From: DATLFQ01 sp035540915
GTDB taxonomy: Bacteria; Actinomycetota; Acidimicrobiia; Acidimicrobiales; GCA-2861595
NCBI GenBank assembly: GCA_035540915.1
Contig: DATLFQ010000009.1
Coordinates: 1-7,012, forward strand
Length of the DNA: 7,012 nucleotides
Direction: 5' to 3'
Shown one piece after another: positions 1 to 6,357 of this stretch (the first letter of the stretch is position 1; each line of letters begins with the position of its first letter). Below the pieces are notes generated by a model. The model saw nothing but the letters and a program-made list of their open reading frames with translations. It did no database searches and was not told the DNA's origin. The translations under genes and the position numbers were made by a program.

Positions 1-179
1 CCGGCGCCGAGTCGGACCCCGACATGGGCCAGCTCGGTCCCGAGGCCATCGGCAGCACCCCGGTCACGAGAAGCGTGTACGTCGGAGACGTGGACGCCGT
101 CTTCGAGCGGGTGGTCGCCGCCGGTGCCACGCTTCTGCGGGCCGCCGGGGACCAGTTCCCCGGCGACCGCTCCGGCTGA
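1..179 (+). CDS. VOC/glyoxalase-like (PhnB-type) protein, 3' fragment with early stop
   Basis: The 5' end lies outside the window; reading begins at base 3 and gives 58 residues before TGA at 177-179. The fragment contains SVYVGDVDAVFERVVAAGAT followed by DQFPGDRSG, the classic second half of a PhnB-like vicinal-oxygen-chelate fold, in which a beta strand, a helix (D-V-D-A-V-F-E-R) and the A-A-G-A-T turn precede a G-D-R loop. Family members usually continue past G-D-R with a D-P-F-G-H-x-W strand and about 15 to 25 more residues. Here the frame stops directly after G-D-R-S-G, and neither other forward frame downstream shows that strand. The protein is therefore either a shortened variant or a decayed copy. 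It is tail-to-tail with the membrane-protein gene, 19 bases away. Substrate unknown. Confidence 0.72.
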   Translation, partial: GAESDPDMGQLGPEAIGSTPVTRSVYVGDVDAVFERVVAAGATLLRAAGDQFPGDRSG

Positions 180-198
180 CCTCGACGGGGCGACGGCC

Positions 199-996
199 TC
201 AGGCCCGCGCCGCGGCTCGGGCCGGCCGCCGCGGCCACTGGACCGCCACCAGCAGGACGAGCACCGACGCCAGCGAGGCGGCGTACGCGATGGTCGCCGC
301 GGTCGGGCCGGTGAAGTCGTCCCGGCCGCGAAACGAGCCGATGGCCGTGGCCACCAGGCCCACGGTCACCGCCTCGAGCCCGATCTGCACGGCCTGGCGG
401 CGCGGGTCGACCAGGGGCCACAGCAAGAACAGGCCGGTGAAGGCGACGAACGCCGCCAGCGTGCGCGCGGTCAGCGCGGTCAGCTCCCATGGCCACACGT
501 CCATGGCCAGGCTCGGCGCCACCGTCCAGCAGGCGGCCGCCACCAGCTGGGTGGCGCCCACCACCGCCAGGGCGGCGCGCGCCCAGCCCGGCAGCCGCTC
601 GTCGCCCACCGGCCCCGCCTGCCGGCGGTTGCCCACGGCCAGGAACGGAAGGAGGACCGGGCTCACCACGTACAGCCCCAGCCAGGCCCAGAACGACACG
701 TGGTCGTGGTTGAAGCGGTCCCAGTGCACGAGGGTGGCCAGGCCGAGCAGTGCGGTGAACGCCGAGGCCGCGACGAGCCCGCCGACCACCCGGCCGGGGT
801 CGCGGTTGCGGGCCACCCGGAAGAAGAACCAGGCGCCGCCGAGGTAGCCGGCGCCGATGGTCACCGCCGTCATGTCGGGGCGGATGGTCCAGGCCCACAG
901 CTCGGGTGTCCGGTCGGGGAACCCGAACAGGATGACGAACGCCGCCAGCAGCACCGGGATGATCACGACGGCGGTGATCCGGGTGGCGCGCACCAT
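199..996 (-). CDS. Eight-helix integral membrane protein, function unknown
   Basis: I do not recognise a named family. From ATG at 996 the product is 265 residues and almost wholly hydrophobic. Likely membrane segments are at about 7-26, 41-61, 69-90, 98-121, 140-163, 174-196, 203-221 and 232-254. The loops are short and Arg-rich, for example after segment 2, between 4 and 5 and after 6, and the C-terminus is Arg/Ala-rich. Several aromatic residues (W34, W36, W56, W92, W103, W157, W168, W170) lie near segment ends. The frame stays open upstream to 1158, but that extension would overlap the divergent PH-domain gene and is not hydrophobic, so M-V-R-A-T-R at 996 is the better start. No Shine-Dalgarno sequence precedes it; a TAGAAT hexamer lies 10 bases upstream. 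No catalytic motif is visible. It could be a sensor, transporter or structural membrane protein. Confidence 0.8.
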   Translation of the reverse strand: MVRATRITAVVIIPVLLAAFVILFGFPDRTPELWAWTIRPDMTAVTIGAGYLGGAWFFFRVARNRDPGRVVGGLVAASAFTALLGLATLVHWDRFNHDHVSFWAWLGLYVVSPVLLPFLAVGNRRQAGPVGDERLPGWARAALAVVGATQLVAAACWTVAPSLAMDVWPWELTALTARTLAAFVAFTGLFLLWPLVDPRRQAVQIGLEAVTVGLVATAIGSFRGRDDFTGPTAATIAYAASLASVLVLLVAVQWPRRPARAAARA

Positions 997-1006
997 GGCG
1001 TGCCGG

Positions 1007-1012
1007 ATTCTA
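1007..1012 (-). promoter_or_regulatory. Putative -10 element (TAGAAT) of the membrane-protein gene
   Basis: On the minus strand the hexamer TAGAAT matches five of six bases of the TATAAT consensus and is the only AT-rich spot in the 58-base divergent gap. It ends 10 bases before the ATG at 996, which would put the transcript start within a few bases of the start codon. No convincing -35 box is seen at 16 to 18 bases upstream. Confidence 0.4.
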
Positions 1013-1040
1013 GGGACGGCCGCCTGCACCGTTCGGTCGG

Positions 1041-1046
1041 TACCCT
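1041..1046 (+). promoter_or_regulatory. Putative -10 element (TACCCT) of the PH-SHOCT gene
   Basis: TACCCT fits only the TANNNT core of actinobacterial -10 elements. It ends 8 bases before the GTG at 1055, so the transcript would be leaderless or nearly so. There is no clear -35 box. A short palindrome ACCG-TT-CGGT (1028-1037) lies just upstream. Weak evidence on its own; the matching spacing at other genes in the window is what supports it. Confidence 0.28.
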
Positions 1047-1054
1047 TCCGAGCG

Positions 1055-1660
1055 GTGCCCTTCCCGCGCAAGCTGCTCAACGAGGGCGAGGACATCGTGC
1101 TCGACATCCACCCGCACTGGTGGTTCTTCACCGGCCCGGTGGCGGTGCTGGCGCTCACCGTGGTGGGCGCGGTGGTGGCCCGGGAGATCGACGTGCTTCG
1201 GGTCGCCCTGATACTCGGGTGCCTGGCCTCGTTGTTGTGGCTCGGATGGCGCTACGCCCGCTGGGCGACCACCAACTTCACGATCACCACCGACCGGCTC
1301 ATCTTCCGGGAGGGCGTCCTGGCCAAGCGGGGCAAGGAGATCCCCCTCGAGCGGCTCAACGACATCGCGGTGAGCCAGTCGGTGTTCGAGCGCCTGCTCG
1401 GGGCGGGGGACCTGACGACCGAGTCCGGCGGGGAGCGGGGCCAGCAGGTCTTCGCCGACATCCCCAAGCCGTTCCTGGTGCAGAACGTGATCTACACCGA
1501 GATGGAGCGGTCGGGCGCCCGGGACGCGGCCCGGGCCGCCGGCCACCGGGAGCTGTCCATCCCCGAGCAGATCGAGAAGCTCGACGAGCTGCGCCAGCGC
1601 GGCATCATCTCGCGGGCGGAGTTCGAGGCCAAGAAGACCCAGCTGCTGGACCGGATGTAG
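1055..1660 (+). CDS. Membrane protein with bacterial PH (bPH2/DUF304) domain and SHOCT motif
   Basis: The 201-residue product begins V-P-F-P-R-K-L-L-N-E-G-E at GTG 1055. Residues about 22-42 and 48-66 form two membrane helices, the arrangement of YdbS/YdbT-type proteins. A bPH2 domain follows at about 70-148, recognisable from TTNFTITTDRLIFREGVLAK, the E-I-P-L-E-R-L-N-D-I strand and the G-D-L-T-T-E-S strand. A linker leads to a SHOCT motif at about 169-200, with the diagnostic pattern I-E-K-L-D-E-L-R-Q-R-G-I-I-S-R-A-E-F-E. Bacterial PH domains of this sort sit on the cytoplasmic face, and SHOCT is thought to mediate oligomerisation or protein contacts; the partner here is unknown. An in-frame ATG at 857 would give a longer protein, but the extension overlaps the divergent gene and contradicts the family start. 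The stop is 5 bases from the stop of the opposing gene. Confidence 0.9.
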   Translation: MPFPRKLLNEGEDIVLDIHPHWWFFTGPVAVLALTVVGAVVAREIDVLRVALILGCLASLLWLGWRYARWATTNFTITTDRLIFREGVLAKRGKEIPLERLNDIAVSQSVFERLLGAGDLTTESGGERGQQVFADIPKPFLVQNVIYTEMERSGARDAARAAGHRELSIPEQIEKLDELRQRGIISRAEFEAKKTQLLDRM

Positions 1661-1665
1661 GGCGC

Positions 1666-2220
1666 CTAGCCGCTGGGGTACACCGCCGCGACGGCGCGCG
1701 GGAGGGCCCGCTCGGCGGCGATGGCAGCGGTCGCCCAGGCGCGAAGCGCCCGACCGAGAGGCCCCGCCGGCGGGGGCACCGCCAAGTTGAACGCGGCCCG
1801 TCGCTCGGCCAGCCAGGCGCCCAGCTGCCAGCGTTCGACGCCGGCCGAGGGGGCTCGCAGCAGGTCCTCCAGGAGGGCGCCGACCTCGTAGACCGGGAGG
1901 GCTCGCACCTCGCAGGTGACCTCGTCCTCCGGTCGGACGGAGCGGACCGCCGCAGCGGCCAGGACGTGACCGGCGAGAAGGTGGTCGAGGGTGCGCACCA
2001 GCGCCGCCACCGTCTCGACGTGGCGGCCGGGGGACGGCCGGTCGACCAGGCAGGCTCGTAGCGCGGTGCCGTTGGCGTGGCGCCAGGTGACCCACGTGAC
2101 CGGCGCGGGTCCGGCCGTCGCGGCCGCCTCCACCGCCAGGGCGGCGAAGCGCTCCGGCGCGTCCGGTCGCACCCATCCGGGCCAGCCCACGCCCAGGGGG
2201 ATCAGCCGCCGGCCGGTCAC
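1666..2220 (-). CDS. Conserved-looking hypothetical protein coupled to the Rieske gene
   Basis: I do not recognise this 184-residue protein. It has no signal peptide, membrane helix, cysteine cluster or nucleotide-binding motif. The N-terminal part contains a hydrophobic, Trp-rich strand (V-T-W-V-T-W-R-H at about 41-48), then helix-like stretches at about 67-92 and 112-145 and an Ala-rich C-terminal helix at about 153-179. Two cysteines (57, 103) are far apart. The start is set by the context: GTG at 2220 overlaps the TGA of the upstream Rieske gene in the four bases GTGA, and a GAGG lies four bases before it. A longer open frame reaching 2868 reads antisense-like Arg/Gly/Pro sequence inside the Rieske gene and is not coding. 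The overlap implies translational coupling, so the protein probably works with the Rieske fusion, perhaps as a subunit; that is inference. Confidence 0.72.
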   Translation of the reverse strand: MTGRRLIPLGVGWPGWVRPDAPERFAALAVEAAATAGPAPVTWVTWRHANGTALRACLVDRPSPGRHVETVAALVRTLDHLLAGHVLAAAAVRSVRPEDEVTCEVRALPVYEVGALLEDLLRAPSAGVERWQLGAWLAERRAAFNLAVPPPAGPLGRALRAWATAAIAAERALPRAVAAVYPSG

Positions 2221-3977
2221 TCGTCCTCGTAGAGGGCGTCGCCGCGGCGCAGGCGGGTGGCGGTGGCCACCACCTTGGCCAGCTCTCGGCGGGTCGGGGA
2301 GTGGGCGGCCAGGAACCGGGCGCACCCGACCAGGATCAGCGCCGCCTCCTCCGAGCCGGCGGGCCAGGCGGCGGCCTGGCGGACGGCCGCCTCGTAGGTC
2401 TGGAACCAGTGGAACTGCGCGTCCTCGGCCAACAGGGCGGCCCCCAGGGCCGCCACCAGGCGGGCCGGGTCGACGAGGCGGGCGCCACCGCCTGGCGCCA
2501 CCTGGCCGAGGGCGGCGACCCGGCCCTGCTCGTCCCAGCAGCGCTGGAGGGCCGCCAGGTCGCCCGTCACCCCGAGGTCGGCGGCGACCCGCTCTGGATG
2601 GCGGGCCGCCGGCACGTTGAGGAAGCGGTCCAGGAAGACCTTCATGGCGTTGTGGAAGACCCCCCGCAGCAGCTCCGGCGTCGGCGCCCGGACCAGCGAC
2701 TGGTGCACGGCGTTGGCGGACGTGAAGGCGTGGTGGACCACGTCCCAGTCGCCGTGGTCGTTCTGGGTGTGGAAGCGGGTCAGGCGAAGGGCGGCCGCGT
2801 AGGCGACGGCCCGGCCGAGCTGCTCGAAGGTCGCGCCGGCGGCCACCGCGTCGCACAGCGCACGGCACACCGACGCCGGGTCGTCACCGAGCAGGTCCGC
2901 GGCCAGCCCGGTCACGCCGTCCCACGCGCCGGCCGCCCGGCCGGCGGCCCCGTCGGCCAGCAGGGCGGGCAACCGCCTGGTGGCGTCGTCGATCAGCCCC
3001 AGCAGGTCGAAGGGGTGACGCCAGCGCCCCGACTCCTCCGAGCGGCTGGCGGCCGCCGTCTGGGCAACGAGCGTGGGCAGGACGGTGCGCGCCTGGTCGG
3101 GGCCGAGGACGCCCAGTGCCTCGAAGGCCTTGTTGGTGAAGTCGATGGTGTGGCCGCCGTCCAGGAAGACGTGATCGGTGGCCGCCGCCGTCATGGTCCC
3201 CTCGATCTCGGTCAGCGGTCGCCCGGCGGCGATCGCGGTCAGCAGCGACCGCTCGGCCGGGTCGGCCGCCCGGGTCTCGATGAAGCGGCGGTACCAGGCC
3301 GACAGGCGCTCGGGGGCGACACGAGTGGCAGCGCCGTTGCCCAGAGGCGTCAGCGGGAAGCGGGGAGGGCGGCCGCGGGTGTCCCGGGAGACGAACGCCA
3401 TGCCGTGGGTCAGGGCGAGCGGCCGGTCGGCGGCATCGAGGTGGGGCAGCACGTTGGCCATGGCCACCAGCACCGTCAGCCCGCTGCCCCAGCCGGCGGC
3501 GCGGTAGGTGGTCCCGAACGCGACGCCGACGCGGACCACCTCGGCGGCCGGCACGCCCGCCTCCAGCAGCCCGAGCACGGCCTTGGCCGACACCAGGGTG
3601 AGGCCCTGCTCCAGACCCTCGACCAGGCGGGCCCGGAGGTGGTCGGGATCGGGCCGCTCCGGCTCGACGACGATGGTGACCCGGTCGCCGTCCAGCTCGA
3701 CGGGGTAGGTGCGCACGTCGTCGGCGAAGGGATTCAGCGTCCCGCCCGAGGCCAGGTCGAAGCGGGCGTGGTGCCAGTGGCAGGTGACGAGCCCGTTCTC
3801 GACGGTGCCGCGGTGCAGCGGGAAGCCCATGTGCGGGCATCGGTCGTCGAGGGCGAACGGGCGGCCCTCGTGCCAGAAGACGCAGACCGGTTGCGAGCCC
3901 GCCTTGCCGGTCAGGCAGCCCCGGTCCTGCAGGTCGGCCAGCGTGCCCAGGACCACCCGGTGCGGGTCGGTCGCCAC
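2217..3977 (-). CDS. Rieske [2Fe-2S] protein fused to a large His-rich domain of unknown function
   Basis: The 586-residue product starts at GTG 3977 (V-A-T-D-P-H-R). Residues about 6-105 form a Rieske ferredoxin-type domain: C47-P-H49, sixteen residues, then C66-H-W-H69, the four ligands of a [2Fe-2S] cluster. The extra disulphide cysteines of bc1-type Rieske proteins are absent, so the oxygenase/ferredoxin class fits better. There is no signal peptide, so it should be cytoplasmic. Residues about 110-586 belong to no family I can name. They are Ala/Leu-rich, probably helical, with clustered histidines: H179 and H191; D268-H269 and G-G-H276-T-I-D-F-T-N-K; H403-T-Q-N-D-H408-G-D-W-D-V-V-H415-H416 and H425; H442; H523. 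These could bind a metal or cofactor. The mononuclear-iron pattern of ring-hydroxylating oxygenases (D-x2-H-x4-H) is not present. A 184-aa gene overlaps its stop. A distant link to questin-oxidase-like (DUF4243) proteins is possible but untested. Confidence 0.88.
   Translation of the reverse strand: MATDPHRVVLGTLADLQDRGCLTGKAGSQPVCVFWHEGRPFALDDRCPHMGFPLHRGTVENGLVTCHWHHARFDLASGGTLNPFADDVRTYPVELDGDRVTIVVEPERPDPDHLRARLVEGLEQGLTLVSAKAVLGLLEAGVPAAEVVRVGVAFGTTYRAAGWGSGLTVLVAMANVLPHLDAADRPLALTHGMAFVSRDTRGRPPRFPLTPLGNGAATRVAPERLSAWYRRFIETRAADPAERSLLTAIAAGRPLTEIEGTMTAAATDHVFLDGGHTIDFTNKAFEALGVLGPDQARTVLPTLVAQTAAASRSEESGRWRHPFDLLGLIDDATRRLPALLADGAAGRAAGAWDGVTGLAADLLGDDPASVCRALCDAVAAGATFEQLGRAVAYAAALRLTRFHTQNDHGDWDVVHHAFTSANAVHQSLVRAPTPELLRGVFHNAMKVFLDRFLNVPAARHPERVAADLGVTGDLAALQRCWDEQGRVAALGQVAPGGGARLVDPARLVAALGAALLAEDAQFHWFQTYEAAVRQAAAWPAGSEEAALILVGCARFLAAHSPTRRELAKVVATATRLRRGDALYEDE
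2224..2228 (-). promoter_or_regulatory. Shine-Dalgarno (GAGGA) inside the Rieske gene end
   Basis: On the minus strand GAGGA sits within the last codons of the Rieske gene, GAGG being four bases ahead of the GTG at 2220. Together with the GTGA stop/start overlap it supports this start for the 184-aa protein and points to coupled translation. The spacing is a little short. Confidence 0.45.
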
Positions 3978-3983
3978 GGCGCG

Positions 3984-3989
3984 AACCTA
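3984..3989 (-). promoter_or_regulatory. Putative -10 element (TAGGTT) of the Rieske operon
   Basis: On the minus strand TAGGTT fits TANNNT and ends 6 bases before the GTG at 3977. Transcription would start on or next to the start codon, giving a leaderless message; no Shine-Dalgarno is present. A TTGACC hexamer (minus strand, 4006-4001) resembles a -35 box but the spacer is only 11 bases, so it is probably not paired with this element. Confidence 0.38.
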
Positions 3990-4019
3990 ACCGACGGCCC
4001 GGTCAAGGTCGCCGTCGGT
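3990..4019. promoter_or_regulatory. Perfect 9-bp inverted repeat, candidate operator in divergent promoter region
   Basis: ACCGACGGC (3990-3998) and GCCGTCGGT (4011-4019) are exact reverse complements separated by 12 bases; arm centres are 21 bases apart, about two helical turns. The element lies in the 80-base gap between the divergent Rieske and haem-monooxygenase genes. Its left arm directly abuts the putative Rieske -10, and it lies upstream of the presumed -35 position of the other gene. A dimeric repressor bound here could control both operons. In addition GGTCGCCG is repeated at 4007-4014 and 4017-4024 with a 10-base period. No regulator gene is seen in the window, and GC-rich DNA makes short repeats easier to find by chance. 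Confidence 0.4.
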
Positions 4020-4043
4020 CGCCGCCGTCGCGGGGCGCCGCGC

Positions 4044-4049
4044 GAAGAT
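4044..4049 (+). promoter_or_regulatory. Weak -10-like element (GAAGAT) of the haem-monooxygenase gene
   Basis: GAAGAT matches three of six consensus bases, including the key A2 and T6, and ends 8 bases before the ATG at 4058. It is the only moderately AT-rich hexamer close to the gene, and no ribosome binding site is seen. Assigned mainly because other genes here show the same spacing. Confidence 0.22.
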
Positions 4050-4057
4050 GCCGTCCC

Positions 4058-4378
4058 ATGTCCGTCGTCCGCATCAACGCCATCACCGTTCCCGCCGAGC
4101 GGGCCGAGCAGCTCGCCGCCCGCTTCGCCGCCCGCGCCGGGCAGGTCGAGACCACCGACGGTTTCGAGGAGTTCCAGCTGCTGCGGCCGACCGACGGCCG
4201 GGAGACCTGGCTCGTCTACACCCGCTGGCGCGACGAGGCGGCGTTCGACGCCTGGGTGTCGTCGGCCGCCTTCGGCCAGGGCCACGCCAAGCCCGAGGGC
4301 GGCGGCGGCCCGGTGGCCTCGGGCGCCGAGCTGTGGTCGTTCCTGGTGGAGCAGCAGGCGTCGGCTCCCGCCGGCTGA
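4058..4378 (+). CDS. IsdG/MhuD-like haem-degrading monooxygenase (ABM superfamily)
   Basis: The 106-residue protein is a full-length single ferredoxin-like ABM domain, the size of MhuD and IsdG. These enzymes act as homodimers in the cytoplasm and use O2 and electrons to open the haem ring and release iron. Features recalled from that family are present: V-V-R-I-N7-A-I at the N-terminus, R22-F-A-x-R26, D-G-F-x-x-F-Q-L-L-R-P at 34-44, W66 in A-F-D-A-W, and H76 in S-x-x-F-x-x-x-H. N7, W66 and H76 correspond to the Asn/Trp/His catalytic set, H76 being the expected axial haem ligand; the one-residue offset from MhuD matches the IsdG spacing. Some ABM proteins act on other substrates (quinol-type monooxygenases), but the catalytic set favours haem. 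The start is ATG 4058, with no Shine-Dalgarno. The next gene follows at the stop codon. Confidence 0.86.
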   Translation: MSVVRINAITVPAERAEQLAARFAARAGQVETTDGFEEFQLLRPTDGRETWLVYTRWRDEAAFDAWVSSAAFGQGHAKPEGGGGPVASGAELWSFLVEQQASAPAG

Positions 4379-4747
4379 GTGCTGGCCGCGCTGCGGGAGC
4401 TCCACGAGGGCTGGGCCTGGGTGATGATCCTGGGCAACGGGCTGGCCGGGCTGTGGGCGCTGGGCGCGGCCCGGATCGAGTCGCTGCGGACCCGGGCCCT
4501 GTGGTGGTTCACCGTCTTCGCCGAGGTGGCCGTCTTCGTGCAGGTCGGCCTGGGCGTGGGGATGGTCGCCGGCCAGGACATCCCGGCCCCGCAGTTCCAC
4601 ATGTTCTACGGCTTCGTCGCCATCATCGCCGTCGGCATCATCTACTCCTACCGCCAGCAGCTCCGCCACCGCCTGTACCTGCTCTACGGCTTCGGCGGTC
4701 TCTTCGTGATGGGCCTGGGCATCCGGGCCATGCTGGTGGGCCAGTAG
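4379..4747 (+). CDS. Small four-helix membrane protein coupled to the haem monooxygenase
   Basis: The 122-residue product has four membrane helices at about 12-31, 42-64, 73-91 and 99-119. I recognise no family. Histidines sit at 9, 74 and 97; H74, in Q-F-H-M-F-Y-G at the start of helix 3, is the one within or at the edge of the membrane and could be a haem ligand. The GTG start lies directly after the TGA of the monooxygenase gene (0 bases between), with no nearby Shine-Dalgarno, so translation probably depends on ribosomes finishing the upstream gene. The tight linkage suggests a shared role, for instance haem or electron delivery at the membrane, but that is inference. A later start (GTG or ATG around 4420-4425) would remove part of the first helix and is less likely. 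Its TAG directly abuts the stop codon of the opposing HerA-like gene. Confidence 0.8.
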   Translation: MLAALRELHEGWAWVMILGNGLAGLWALGAARIESLRTRALWWFTVFAEVAVFVQVGLGVGMVAGQDIPAPQFHMFYGFVAIIAVGIIYSYRQQLRHRLYLLYGFGGLFVMGLGIRAMLVGQ

Positions 4748-6271
<1,524 letters not shown>

Positions 6272-6279
6272 CGGTGCCG

Positions 6280-6285
6280 ACGATA
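6280..6285 (-). promoter_or_regulatory. Putative -10 element (TATCGT) of the HerA-like gene
   Basis: On the minus strand TATCGT shares four of six consensus bases and ends 8 bases before the ATG at 6271. It lies in the 86-base gap after the FAD-protein gene, so the ATPase may have its own leaderless transcript even though both genes point the same way. No good -35 box is seen. Confidence 0.33.
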
Positions 6286-6357
6286 ACGGGCGGCGGTGCG
6301 ACACGGCCGTCTCGGCGCCGGAGGCCCCGGCACGGCCCGGGCGAATGGCTCGCGTCC

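Noticed and set aside
221..236. GGCCGGCC/GCCGCGGCC palindromic run near the VOC/membrane-gene junction as a bidirectional terminator
   Set aside because: It lies inside the coding end of the membrane protein (Arg/Ala codons), lacks T-tracts and is explained by codon composition.
124..2061. Long forward open frame (645 codons) crossing two opposite-strand genes and the PH-SHOCT gene
   Set aside because: The translation is Arg/Gly/Pro/His-rich low-complexity sequence with no domains, and it lies over clearly coding genes in other frames; an effect of very high GC.
2714..2776. Possible mononuclear-iron motif of Rieske oxygenases in the D-W-D-V-V-H-H segment (residues about 401-421)
   Set aside because: D412-x2-H415 is present, but no second histidine lies four or five residues later and no upstream E/N-x3-D arrangement fits; it cannot be called a ring-hydroxylating oxygenase on this basis.
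4001..4006. TTGACC (minus strand) as the -35 box of the Rieske operon
   Set aside because: Good hexamer, but the spacer to the TAGGTT -10 candidate is 11 bases instead of about 17, and no other -10 fits at the right distance.
2301..4424. Long forward open frame (707 codons) antisense to the Rieske gene
   Set aside because: Gly/Arg/Gln-rich with no recognisable motif, whereas the reverse strand encodes an intact Rieske domain; it also runs through the divergent promoter gap and overlaps the haem-monooxygenase gene out of frame.
6317..6331. GCCGG/CCGGC hairpin between the FAD-protein gene and the HerA-like gene as a terminator
   Set aside because: The stem is only five pairs with a five-base loop and has no following T-tract on the transcribed strand; expected often in GC-rich DNA.
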